From assembly GCA_020851465.1 (NCBI GenBank), contig JADZCR010000002.1, positions 62,001-126,000 of the forward strand: a stretch of DNA of 64,000 bases, read 5' to 3'. A model generated the notes under the pieces. It searched no databases and was not told where the DNA came from. It was given only the letters and a program-made list of their open reading frames with translations. This DNA comes from Phycisphaeraceae bacterium (GTDB lineage Bacteria > Planctomycetota > Phycisphaerae > Phycisphaerales > Phycisphaeraceae). The stretch's first letter is position 1. Every line of letters begins with the position of its first letter. Shown piece by piece: positions 55,501 to 63,539 of this stretch. Made by a program: the position numbers and the translations under genes.

Positions 55501-55710
55501 ATGTCTGAACCAAACGACACTCAAAAGCGAAACGACTTCGAGCAGCAGGCTCAGCAGGAATCCCCCGGCATCATCCGTGAGTTGACCGATTTTCTGGTCA
55601 ACAGCACAAGCTGGTGGCTCATCCCGATCGTCGTTGTGCTGCTCCTGGTGGGTGTGCTGGTCGTGCTTGGCGGCAGCGGACTGGCCCCGTTTATCTACAC
55701 GCTGTTTTGA
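55501..55710 (+). CDS. DUF5989-like small membrane protein (SxtK position)
   Basis: The ATG at 55501 gives a 69-residue product. Residues ~23-40 have the conserved LTDFLVNSTSWWLIPIV and the rest is a single membrane helix (VVVLLLVGVLVVLGGSG) ending FIYTLF. This is the pattern of DUF5989 proteins. Function unknown; the family accompanies SxtJ and carbamoyltransferases. It lies between the SxtJ-like and SGNH genes. Confidence 0.75.
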   Translation: MSEPNDTQKRNDFEQQAQQESPGIIRELTDFLVNSTSWWLIPIVVVLLLVGVLVVLGGSGLAPFIYTLF

Positions 55711-55734
55711 GTTGCGATCATCCGGTGACACGAA

Positions 55735-57105
55735 ATGCCCGCGACCACACTCGCCTATCAACGATTTCGATATGTCACGACATTCGTCGCGATACTGGCG
55801 CAGTGGCCGCTGGCAGCAACTTTGTTTTCGACGGGTGAAGGCTCGTTAACACGAACTGATTACCTCGGCCTGTGTGCGACGGTGGCCGGCTTGGCGCTGT
55901 GGCTTGTCGCTTTGCGCGGCCGAGCGGTATCCCTGCTGATCATCCTCGGATCGTTCGCGCTGGCTGCGGGGGCGTATCTATGCATGCGCGGTACGTCCCT
56001 CAACGCATGGCTGGGGTTTTGTGTGCTGCTGGGACTCTTGACCACGGCCAGCCTCGCGTTCATACAACCCGGCGTCGCAGCCAAAATCACGCTCGCTTTG
56101 ACCATTCTTTTGATCGGCGGGATGATCGGCGAAACAGTGACCGGCCGCGGCTGGTTGCAGCACAGCCAGAGCATCTCAACGGGTAGTTTCACTGGTCAGA
56201 TCGAGGGGCCGGATCGACAGGCTTTCGCGCAGCTTCTGCCTCTGTCCTCCGCACGCGCCAGGAAAACCAAGTCAGACGGATCGCTCGACTTTGATGTCCG
56301 GTACCACACGGATGCGGTCGCCAGCCGAGTCGTGCCGGGTCGTCCCGATCAGGGACCGGAGATTTTTCTGTTTGGCTGCTCGTTCACTTTTGGCGAAGGG
56401 TTGGAGGATGACCAGACCCTTGCTGCCCGATTGCAGTCACTCCGATCGAGTGATCGGATTTATAACTTCGGTATCCGTAATGCCGGCACCTCAGACGCAT
56501 GGATTCATCTGAAGCGGAAACTGGAAGCGGGCGCCCGTCCTCAAAGGTGCGTCTATCTTTTCATGGATGACCACTTCCGACGCACAGGCCTGCCCGATGT
56601 GACTGTCGCAACCCAGCCGGAAAGACCGCGCTTCATCCTTCGCGACAGCCAGCCGGTTCTCATGGGTCGTGCTGGGGATACCTTCTCTTCTCCGCTCGAA
56701 GCCTTTCGCGTCAACCTTGCTCGTCGCTCGCATATCTATCGCTCACTGGCATCCCGCTGGGTTCCCGATGAGAGAGTGACTGACCTGATCGCGGGTCTGG
56801 GCGATGCGATGCATCGGGAGTGCCAGAGCCACGGCGTGAAGTTTCTGTTTGTGATCTTCGCCTCTGACGGTTCGCGTTTCGACGTGCCGATTGACAGGAT
56901 CAAAACAAAACTTGAAGCCACAGGCGTATCGATTCTGGACAGCCGACCGCTGCTGAACGAACACATGACCAGGACGGGAATGACGAGCAACCAGCTATTC
57001 TTCGCCGACAGTCACCCGCGTCCGGAATATGCGCGTCTCATCGCATCATGGATCGACAAAAAGCTCAGCGATGAGACCGCTCAGCCCGTTGACGCAAAGC
57101 AATAG
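55735..57105 (+). CDS. Membrane-bound SGNH/GDSL hydrolase
   Basis: The first ~135 residues have five hydrophobic segments (about 13-31, 43-60, 65-83, 91-109, 116-132). The C-terminal soluble domain has the SGNH features: block I with the Ser nucleophile in FGCSFTFGEG (Ser217), block II-like NFGIRNAGTSD with the Gly and Asn, and the catalytic Asp-His in FADSHPRPEY near the end. Such proteins are esterases or acyltransferases on surface glycans. As the fourth gene of the carbamoyltransferase operon it may modify or remove an ester on the same substrate. In saxitoxin clusters the matching position holds the GDSL protein SxtL. It overlaps the convergent gene at 57081 by 25 bases. Confidence 0.8.
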   Translation: MPATTLAYQRFRYVTTFVAILAQWPLAATLFSTGEGSLTRTDYLGLCATVAGLALWLVALRGRAVSLLIILGSFALAAGAYLCMRGTSLNAWLGFCVLLGLLTTASLAFIQPGVAAKITLALTILLIGGMIGETVTGRGWLQHSQSISTGSFTGQIEGPDRQAFAQLLPLSSARARKTKSDGSLDFDVRYHTDAVASRVVPGRPDQGPEIFLFGCSFTFGEGLEDDQTLAARLQSLRSSDRIYNFGIRNAGTSDAWIHLKRKLEAGARPQRCVYLFMDDHFRRTGLPDVTVATQPERPRFILRDSQPVLMGRAGDTFSSPLEAFRVNLARRSHIYRSLASRWVPDERVTDLIAGLGDAMHRECQSHGVKFLFVIFASDGSRFDVPIDRIKTKLEATGVSILDSRPLLNEHMTRTGMTSNQLFFADSHPRPEYARLIASWIDKKLSDETAQPVDAKQ

Positions 57106-57344
57106 ATCAAACCCACCACCGAGGCGATGGCGAAAGCGAGGTTCGCCACGGCCGGCTGCCAGGCGCGCTTCGATGCCGAGACGACCAACAGCGCGATCTG
57201 CCCCACGAGCTGACAACTGTAAAACACGATATTCGGATCAAGGCGTCGCATGCTCATCATCAAGTAAGAGAAGAGCATCAGTGCGGTACCCACCCAGGCG
57301 ATGATTTCCCACCTGCTTCTTTTTTTAGGAGGTTGCGTTTCCAT
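57081..57344 (-). CDS. Small three-helix membrane protein (CBU_0592-like)
   Basis: This 87-residue protein begins with a Lys/Arg-rich stretch (MET-QPPKKRSRW) and has three hydrophobic segments: IIAWVGTALMLFSYLMMS, DPNIVFYSCQLVGQIALLVVS and VANLAFAIASVVGLIYCF. The pattern of a WxGxxxxxxSY turn followed by an NxxFYxxQLxG helix is that of the CBU_0592 family. Its 3' end overlaps the SGNH gene by 25 bases. No function is known. Confidence 0.65.
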   Translation of the reverse strand: METQPPKKRSRWEIIAWVGTALMLFSYLMMSMRRLDPNIVFYSCQLVGQIALLVVSASKRAWQPAVANLAFAIASVVGLIYCFASTG

Positions 57345-57369
57345 GCGGATAGCGTGACTCAGGCTGACC

Positions 57370-58218
57370 TCACTTGGCCAGCCGTTTGAGAGCCGCGTCG
57401 ATCTCCTTTTTGATTTCCGCTGTGCTGTTGAGCGGCTCGTTGGGTTTGGGAATCGGGGTTACTTTCGAGTATCCCGGTCCTTCCCAGTCGATCGCCCCGT
57501 ACCGAGCGGGTTTGCCGGATTGGGTCAGCACCTCGTAATAAGCGTCGCCGCTGTTGTAATGCCAGAACTCGTAGGGATACTCGATAAATCCGTGCTTCCG
57601 CATCAGGGCTGTGATATCCCGACGATTTTTTCGCTGGGCTGCACTGATGAAGGGAGACGTCATCGGCGTTAATTCGGACATCTCCAGATACGGCTTGCCG
57701 CGGTCGATTTCCTTCCGGGTTTTTCGATCCAGCACGCTGATATCGATCGCGCTGCCCGACATGTGCGTGCCGACCTTGGGCATCGAGGCGACGAGCGTCA
57801 TGCTGCGCTTCATGAAAAATTCCGGGCTGGGTGTCTTGCCTCCCAGTTCCCAGATCACGCTGCGGAGGATCGCGTCAAACACGCCTGGAGTGCGCGCCAG
57901 GTGTTTCTGCATTTGCCGTGTGCGGTAACCATCCTCGACGCGCATGACCCATCCGCGTTTATTCATCGCGGCGGCGGCACCAATGAAACCCTCAATCTGT
58001 CCGGCTCGCAGGTAATAGAGCCGCGGCAGACCCAGCACATGCGGTTTATCAGAAAACTCAACTACCGCGCCGGCGTCCTTGGCGGCGTCCTCAAGCGATA
58101 CCATCGCCTCGCCGCACTCATTGACCGGGTAAGTCCACATCCGCTGCATGAACGCATGCGCTTCATCGAGCTGTTGCGTCCAGTATTTTCGGCGAGCGTC
58201 ATCGTCACGGGAAGACAT
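57370..58218 (-). CDS. D-Ala-D-Ala dipeptidase-like M15 peptidase
   Basis: The 282-residue protein has the VanX-type zinc-peptidase signature: GYRT (Arg99 region), THMSGSAIDIS with His152 and Asp159 as zinc ligands, and EFWHYNSG with Glu217 as catalytic residue and His220 as third ligand. It has no signal peptide, which fits a cytoplasmic dipeptidase. Its substrate could be D-Ala-D-Ala or another dipeptide. AAGGA lies upstream of the ATG. It is 10 bases after the RidA gene, so they are likely cotranscribed. Confidence 0.85.
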   Translation of the reverse strand: MSSRDDDARRKYWTQQLDEAHAFMQRMWTYPVNECGEAMVSLEDAAKDAGAVVEFSDKPHVLGLPRLYYLRAGQIEGFIGAAAAMNKRGWVMRVEDGYRTRQMQKHLARTPGVFDAILRSVIWELGGKTPSPEFFMKRSMTLVASMPKVGTHMSGSAIDISVLDRKTRKEIDRGKPYLEMSELTPMTSPFISAAQRKNRRDITALMRKHGFIEYPYEFWHYNSGDAYYEVLTQSGKPARYGAIDWEGPGYSKVTPIPKPNEPLNSTAEIKKEIDAALKRLAK

Positions 58219-58228
58219 TCAGAGTTCC

Positions 58229-58612
58229 TTATTCCTTCGCGGGAAGCTCACAGGTAAACGCCGCCTCGACGAGCATCCCCGCCTGAAGATCAACGCCGAC
58301 TCCGCATCGCATCGGCGGATGCGCACCAAAATACTCGCGATACACCTCGTTGACCTCAGCAATATCGCGGACGACATGCTGAAGATACAACTTAACGGAA
58401 ACAACGCTCGTCTTATCCGTACCGGCTGCGGCCAGTACTTCGTCGAGCTGCCTGAAAATCTCACGCATCTCCGCCGACGCGCCGCCGCGAACCGGCTCAC
58501 TGGCTCCGTCCGGGATCGGCACGATCACCGTTTCCAGAATCCGTCCCGAATAGACCACCGCATCACATATCGGGAAAGTCCTGCTGGGATTGATGAACTC
58601 TGCCAATGGCAT
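58229..58612 (-). CDS. RidA family enamine/imine deaminase
   Basis: The product of 127 residues matches RidA/YjgF: VVYSGRILETV, EIFRQLDEVLAAAGTDKTSVVSVKLYL, EVNEVYREYFGAHPPMRCGVGV, with the conserved Arg in PPMR, and the ending VEAAFTCEL. RidA hydrolyses reactive enamines and imines made by PLP enzymes. The Shine-Dalgarno GAGGAG abuts the ATG, so the TTG six bases later (58606) may be the true start. Confidence 0.88.
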   Translation of the reverse strand: MPLAEFINPSRTFPICDAVVYSGRILETVIVPIPDGASEPVRGGASAEMREIFRQLDEVLAAAGTDKTSVVSVKLYLQHVVRDIAEVNEVYREYFGAHPPMRCGVGVDLQAGMLVEAAFTCELPAKE

Positions 58613-58827
58613 CTCCTCGTCGCCGATTCCAATCCTTCATCTTTACCCAAATTCACACACAAGAGGTGACCGTTAGTCGCATATCGTAACTGTGTATCAA
58701 TTTAAGTCCATAATTTCAAGGAGTTTACGGATAAATAGTGTTGCCTGTGAATGAGAATCCCCGAATACTAACACCATAAGGTTTTGGCTGCGTTCAGCAA
58801 GCACTTTGACACCTTGTGGAGGAGATG

Positions 58828-59763
58828 ATGAGAACCCGCGTATTGGCCGTGATTCTGCTCAATGCCTTCCTCGCTTCCGTGGCTCAGGCATACACGGAAA
58901 CCTTTGACACTGATGTTACCAGCCTCTGGCGGGTCGGGACGCGCCAATGGGACTTTGCTGACGGCCTGGATGAAACAAACACCCTCATACGCCCTATCGT
59001 CACCAGCACACCCGGCTGGACAGGCTCGACCATCACCGCGGCTGTCCCCACCAATGGATATCCCACCTCGACGAATACTCCAACCTACCGTACCCAGTTC
59101 GTCGTGGTTGACCGCTCGCTGGATACCAACGGCGACTACCTCAACATCTTTCATACCAACTTGGGCAATGCTGACCAGATCAGCGCAACCTTTCGCCTGA
59201 GCAGCAGCATCACGGATGGCACCAACTTCATTCGTGACGACTTCTGGAAGTGGATCGTCCATCCACAGAACGATGGCTTTGCTTCACACTTCCGTTTCTG
59301 GTTCGCTGGTGATATTCACGGCAGTAATGATGACCGCCCGTACATCACGCCGGGCAGCGATCCCAGCTTCCCCGGCGAGCCTTACGATGCGTGGTTCTCC
59401 AAGGCATACCAAGGCACTTATCCGAACTTCGTTAATTCATACGCACATCAGATGCAGGACAACATCTACGTCACGCTGAGTACCGCACTCAACGACCCGT
59501 CCCTCTGGACCTCAAGTAACGGAAAGCTCGCAAACTCCGACCCCGAAATCCTCGCGGAGTTCAACGAAGCACGGCGCGATGTGCAGACGATCGGTTTTAC
59601 GCTCGGCGGCGGGAACTACGCTGTCAACGGATTCGCTTTCATGAGTGCGACAGGTGGCGTGTTTGAAATCGACAGCTTTACCGTAACCCCCGAACCCGGC
59701 TCAGCACTCCTGCTGGTATTAAGCGGCATAGCTGCCTTAAGCCGCCGTCGTCATGCCGCGTGA
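58828..59763 (+). CDS. PEP-CTERM sorting domain protein
   Basis: GGAGG five bases upstream points to the ATG at 58828. The signal peptide is MRTRVLAVILLNAFLASVAQA. The mature part starts YTETFDTDVTSLW and is beta-rich, without a recognised domain. The C-terminus, TPEPGSALLLVLSGIAALSRRRHAA, is a PEP-CTERM signal: PEP motif, helix and Arg cluster. It is probably exported and sorted by an exosortase. It stands alone, between divergent ridA and convergent MGMT-like genes. Function unknown. Confidence 0.85.
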   Translation: MRTRVLAVILLNAFLASVAQAYTETFDTDVTSLWRVGTRQWDFADGLDETNTLIRPIVTSTPGWTGSTITAAVPTNGYPTSTNTPTYRTQFVVVDRSLDTNGDYLNIFHTNLGNADQISATFRLSSSITDGTNFIRDDFWKWIVHPQNDGFASHFRFWFAGDIHGSNDDRPYITPGSDPSFPGEPYDAWFSKAYQGTYPNFVNSYAHQMQDNIYVTLSTALNDPSLWTSSNGKLANSDPEILAEFNEARRDVQTIGFTLGGGNYAVNGFAFMSATGGVFEIDSFTVTPEPGSALLLVLSGIAALSRRRHAA

Positions 59764-59824
59764 CCACGACTCGCCATCGTCACAACAGCGAGTTGCCGTC
59801 ACGGCGCGCCTGCCGGCATGAGTT

Positions 59825-60157
59825 TCAGAGCGTCGTAAAACTCTGAGTCAGGTCCACGCGGGAGGCTTTCAACGCCACGCCCTCTTTTCGCAGCATTTCG
59901 CGTTTTTTATCGATGCCGTGAAAAAATCCCGTCAGCGCGCCGCTGCTACCGACCACTCGGTGACAGGGAACAGCCGGAGCGTATGGATTGCGGTTGAGCG
60001 CGTTACCGACTGCCCGGTAGCCGCGTGTGCCGAGTTTACGGGCGATCTCGGCGTAGGTTGTGACTTTACCGTGAGGTATGCGAGCGGTCAGTGCCCAGAC
60101 TTTCTGATTGAATGTCATTCCCTGACGAATACGCCCTGCTTTGATGTCCGCTTCCAT
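59825..60157 (-). CDS. MGMT-family DNA alkyltransferase domain protein
   Basis: The 110-residue protein contains only the C-terminal DNA-binding and methyltransferase domain: FNQKVWALTARIPHGKVTTYAEIA, RAVGNALNRNPYA and the active-site PCHRV (Cys65). It can therefore transfer an alkyl group from guanine to its own Cys, unlike ATL proteins, which have Trp or Ala there. It lacks the N-terminal domain of Ogt. AAGGAG lies seven bases before the ATG. Confidence 0.85.
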   Translation of the reverse strand: MEADIKAGRIRQGMTFNQKVWALTARIPHGKVTTYAEIARKLGTRGYRAVGNALNRNPYAPAVPCHRVVGSSGALTGFFHGIDKKREMLRKEGVALKASRVDLTQSFTTL

Positions 60158-60281
60158 CGTGATCTCCTTTTCATCACTTCGCTACTGCAATCTCAGAGCT
60201 GGTAGCCTGCGACGGCCAAACGGAGTCATCGCATCAAGCTGCGCTTACATCCGGTCAGCAGCATCACCCGGCTTTTTGATG

Positions 60282-60566
60282 CTAGGCTGTTTCCTCAGGT
60301 TTTTTCTTATACACCAGCACCGTTCTGCCGACCACTGCGACGCACTGGGCGCCAATCGCGGCGCACAACTCCTCGGCGAAGGATTTGCGACTCGCCCCTT
60401 CGAGCTTCTCTGCAAAGCGGACCTTTGCCAGTTCATTCCGCGCCAACACCGCACGGATATGCGCGAGCATGGCGTCACTCAGCCCTTCCTTACCCACGCG
60501 AGCGTCATCGGCAAGTTTCTGCCCACGGGACTTCAACGCTTTTTTCTCTTTCGTCGTCAACGTCAT
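60282..60566 (-). CDS. yhbY: YhbY/CRS1-CRM RNA-binding protein
   Basis: The 94-residue product fits the YhbY fold: LTTKEKKALKSRGQKLADDARVGKEGLSDAMLAHIR and LVKVRFA-like ELAKVRFAEKL, then VAVVGRTVLVYKKKPE. These bind RNA and act in ribosome assembly. TATCAT lies exactly six bases before the ATG with no Shine-Dalgarno, suggesting a leaderless transcript. It is divergent from the YkgJ-like gene. Confidence 0.85.
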   Translation of the reverse strand: MTLTTKEKKALKSRGQKLADDARVGKEGLSDAMLAHIRAVLARNELAKVRFAEKLEGASRKSFAEELCAAIGAQCVAVVGRTVLVYKKKPEETA

Positions 60567-60611
60567 GATGGGATGATACCGTCCATCAAGCTGACAGCGG
60601 CAGGAGACAGC

Positions 60612-60971
60612 GTGGAAAAACCTGACTCATTTTTTGAATGTGACGGCTGCGGTGCCTGCTGCAAGACATGGCGCATCCTCGTCTCGGCAGAGGACGCGAC
60701 GCGAGAACCGAGAATCACCATCGAAGGCCGCTCACTTCGAGAGGACGCGGCCACGCCTTACTGGCGGTACCAGCTATTCCCCTTGCCCTTCCACGAGGCG
60801 TGCTGCTTTCTCGACGAGGCAAACCGCTGCACGGTTTACGACACACGACCTCGCGTCTGTCGGGAGTTCGCTGCCGGCAGTGAGCGTTGTCAGGAAGCTC
60901 GTCGCGAGCAGGGAATTGGCGCCCTTGCGCCTTCCGCCATCCCATTGACAATTAAAAAAGATTTCGCGTAA
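60612..60971 (+). CDS. YkgJ-family cysteine cluster protein
   Basis: The start is GTG at 60612, with AGGAG five bases upstream; an open frame 5' of this overlaps the yhbY gene and is not coding. The 119-residue product begins with a Cys cluster (ECDGCGACCKTW; Cys10, 13, 16, 17) and a second set in CCFLDEANRCTVYDTRPRVCREF. Such proteins probably bind zinc or an iron-sulfur cluster. Function unknown. Confidence 0.8.
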   Translation: MEKPDSFFECDGCGACCKTWRILVSAEDATREPRITIEGRSLREDAATPYWRYQLFPLPFHEACCFLDEANRCTVYDTRPRVCREFAAGSERCQEARREQGIGALAPSAIPLTIKKDFA

Positions 60972-61006
60972 CCGCGACCCGAAGTGTCGCGACATTCCCG
61001 TTCCGT

Positions 61007-61819
61007 TCAGCCGTGCCGCTTACGGGGGAAGATCATCACCGCGCCCAGCGCCAGGAGGCCAAGACTCGCCGGCTCGGGCACCAGCACGGTGAGGTTGTCG
61101 CTCTGGCCGCCGCTGGCACCGCCGTAGGCCTCGGCGTACATCGCGTTCCACAGGCTCGGCGCGGGGCCGGAGGTAAGAAGGCTGAGGTTAAGCGGTCCGG
61201 TGATCGCCGTCATGGCACCAGAGGTCGTCAGGTTCTGCGCCGATAGCACGCCCGACCCATTACCGCTGTTGGCAGTCAGATCCATGTCGAGCCTAACCCG
61301 TATCCAGTCTCCGACCGCAAACCCTGAGGGAAAAGTCGTGTACGAGAGGAAAAAGGTACCGCCGTTGATCATCACCATGAAGTGCGGCGTGCCCGAATAG
61401 TAATCCGCGCCGATGACGGGGCTTAACTCCTTGAGCGCGACGCCCGCCTGTACACTGCCGGAGCCGTTGACATCGTACCCTACACCAAAAGTCGCCTGGC
61501 GGTTACCGCCCGTTGGGAGGCGGAAGTCGAACTGGAGCACCGCAGCGGTCTCGCTTCCGGTAAATGTCGGGATGCTGAAGCTGCCGTTGTTGATGCGTGA
61601 TCCAAAGCTTTCGAGGCCTGAACCAACGAACACTCGCGTTGACGGATTGCCCGTCCCGCTCGGGGTGCCCACAGACGCCACACCGGCGTACGACGTCCAG
61701 TTGTCCTGCGTCGCGATCGCCCCGGTGCTGAGCGATTCAAAGGTGTACACCGATGCAACGGAAGTCGATACCCACGCGCTGCTCAGCGCCGCCGCGATTC
61801 CCAAAGCCCAGCGTTTCAT
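61007..61819 (-). CDS. PEP-CTERM surface protein, paralog of the window's first gene
   Basis: At 270 residues it has a signal peptide (MKRWALGIAAALSSAWVS region), a beta-rich concanavalin-like middle, and the C-terminal VPEPASLGLLALGAVMIFPRKRHG, a PEP-CTERM signal. It shares the order YTFESL, QDNW, NNGSFSIPTF, ETAAVLQFDF, VGYD with the partial protein at 1-801, but the two genes are 60 kb apart. An exosortase would process it. Function unknown. It lies 36 bases from the end of the convergent YkgJ-like gene. Confidence 0.85.
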   Translation of the reverse strand: MKRWALGIAAALSSAWVSTSVASVYTFESLSTGAIATQDNWTSYAGVASVGTPSGTGNPSTRVFVGSGLESFGSRINNGSFSIPTFTGSETAAVLQFDFRLPTGGNRQATFGVGYDVNGSGSVQAGVALKELSPVIGADYYSGTPHFMVMINGGTFFLSYTTFPSGFAVGDWIRVRLDMDLTANSGNGSGVLSAQNLTTSGAMTAITGPLNLSLLTSGPAPSLWNAMYAEAYGGASGGQSDNLTVLVPEPASLGLLALGAVMIFPRKRHG

Positions 61820-62123
61820 CGTTTTTCTCCCGCTCCGCTCGAGAGCTTGCTTGATATGGCTAAAGGCAACTTTCTAGGGACAAAATTTACCGCAAACCTC
61901 AAAAAAATCAAGACTGGTTCAATGAAAAAACCGTCTGGTCACGACCCGAAAAAAATCGCATCGAGATCGTATAACCATGGGGGAATTAAATGTTTTCGAG
62001 AAATTACGCTTTCGACTTCCAGCCGCTCATTCAGCCTGCGGTGTCTTTCTCAAGCCCACTCCTCAATTGCTAGGAATGGTCCCGGTCACGCACACACCCG
62101 CAGTAGCCGAACTCTGCACAGCT
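61820..62123. other. Intergenic region upstream of the PEP-CTERM gene
   Basis: It holds the promoter of the PEP-CTERM gene and the end of the leuC transcript. No coding frame is credible. The A-rich part (61880-61960) carries the promoter below. No terminator was found. Confidence 0.4.
61884..61911 (-). promoter_or_regulatory. Candidate sigma-70-type promoter of the PEP-CTERM gene at 61007
   Basis: Read on the minus strand, TTGATT (61906-61911) and TAAATT (61884-61889) are separated by 16 bases, about 65 bases before the ATG at 61819. Confidence 0.35.
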
Positions 62124-63539
62124 TCACACCAATCCTGCACTGCCGGTCACGATCGGCTCGCTCACATATTCGCGCGGGTCGGTGACGTGACCGGTCAATG
62201 CGCTGGCTGCGACGGTCAACGGCGACGCAAGATAGACACCCGCCTCTTTGTGGCCCATCCGACCGGGGAAGTTGCGATTGGTCGTGCTGATGCAGGTCAC
62301 CGGCTCGTTGAGCCGGCCAAACGTATCCGCAGGCCCGCCCAGACAGGCACTGCAACCGCTGGGGCCGACCTGACAGCCGGCATCCATGAGGATTTCCTCG
62401 ATGCTCTTTTCACCCGGCTTAAGCGGCTCTCCCACGAGATTCAGGGCTTTCATATCGGCATGAACTTCCGTGCTGCCGGGCACCACGAAAGTCGGCACCT
62501 TCACCTGATGCCCCTTGAGAATCGAAGCGGCAAAGATCATGTCGGTGATCTTCCCGCCGGTGCAACTTCCAATGTACGCGCGATCCACCTTCACATGGCG
62601 GCAGTTGTGCGCGGTGTCTTTGTTGTCGGGGCTGTGCGGCTTGGCGACCAACGGATCCATCGTCGCCAGATCAAACTCGTACTCCGCATCGTATTCGCAA
62701 CCGGCATCGTCACGGTACACGGTCCAGTTCGGGCGCGTTGATCGGGCGCGGACATATTGCAGCGTTTTCTCATCCACATCGCAGACGCCATTTTTGCCGC
62801 CAGCCTCAATGGCCATGTTGGTCAGTGTCATCCGGTCTTCGAGCGTGAGTGACTCGATGCCTTCGCTGGCGAAATACATCGCTTTGTATGTCGCACCGCT
62901 GACGCTGATCTGACCGATGACGGCCAGGATCAGATCCTTGGCGGTGAGGTACGGCGGGATCTGTCCGTGAAAGGTGAACTTCATCGTCGGCGGGACCTTC
63001 AACCAGGTTTTTCCGGTGCCGAGGGTGAAAGCAGCATCGGTGTTACCGATGCCGGTGGCGAACTGGCCAAACGCGCCAGCGGTGCAGGTGTGGCTGTCGG
63101 TACCCAGGAGAATTTCACCGGGGCGGACGTGACCTTCTTCCGGCAGGGCTTTGTGGCAGACGCCCTTGTAGCTGGTGCGATTCGGATCACGATAAGGCGA
63201 AGGCATTCCCGAACCCGCAGCCGCCGAAACAAACTCCGGATCGTAGTAATAGCGCAGCCCCTGCTCTTTGACGAAGTCGCGGAGAATCTGCACGTTTCGG
63301 TGGCACTTTTCATCAGCGGTGAAAATGTAATGGTCGGGCACGATGACGACGCGATCAGGATCCCAGACGCGCGCCTTTTTGCCGAATTTTTCATGGAAGA
63401 TGCCGATGGTCCCCGGCCCGCAGACATCGTGAGTCATGAGCACATCGACGTTAACCCACACGTTTTCACCGGCACGGACGGAGGCGCGGCCGGAGTGGGC
63501 AGCCATAATCTTTTCGGTGATCGTCATTTTGGTGGACAC
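62124..63539 (-). CDS. leuC: Aconitase-family 3-isopropylmalate dehydratase large subunit (LeuC type)
   Basis: The start is set at the GTG at 63539 (MSTKMTITEK) because AAGGA lies seven bases upstream; an ATG at 63527 is too far from it. The iron-sulfur Cys are in GSCTGGKITD and CSACLGG. Other signatures are VPDHYIFT, TDSHTCTAGAFGQFATGIG and NRNFPGRMGH. It isomerises isopropylmalate in leucine synthesis, but the family also includes homoaconitase. At 471 residues it has an extra segment around YRDDAGCEYDAEYEFD. The small subunit leuD is not in the window. A role in leucine synthesis is likely but not certain. Confidence 0.85.
   Translation of the reverse strand: MSTKMTITEKIMAAHSGRASVRAGENVWVNVDVLMTHDVCGPGTIGIFHEKFGKKARVWDPDRVVIVPDHYIFTADEKCHRNVQILRDFVKEQGLRYYYDPEFVSAAAGSGMPSPYRDPNRTSYKGVCHKALPEEGHVRPGEILLGTDSHTCTAGAFGQFATGIGNTDAAFTLGTGKTWLKVPPTMKFTFHGQIPPYLTAKDLILAVIGQISVSGATYKAMYFASEGIESLTLEDRMTLTNMAIEAGGKNGVCDVDEKTLQYVRARSTRPNWTVYRDDAGCEYDAEYEFDLATMDPLVAKPHSPDNKDTAHNCRHVKVDRAYIGSCTGGKITDMIFAASILKGHQVKVPTFVVPGSTEVHADMKALNLVGEPLKPGEKSIEEILMDAGCQVGPSGCSACLGGPADTFGRLNEPVTCISTTNRNFPGRMGHKEAGVYLASPLTVAASALTGHVTDPREYVSEPIVTGSAGLV

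Noticed and set aside
52955..57105. Saxitoxin biosynthesis
   Set aside because: Only the four tailoring-type genes are present. No polyketide-like SxtA, amidinotransferase or cyclisation enzymes are in the window.
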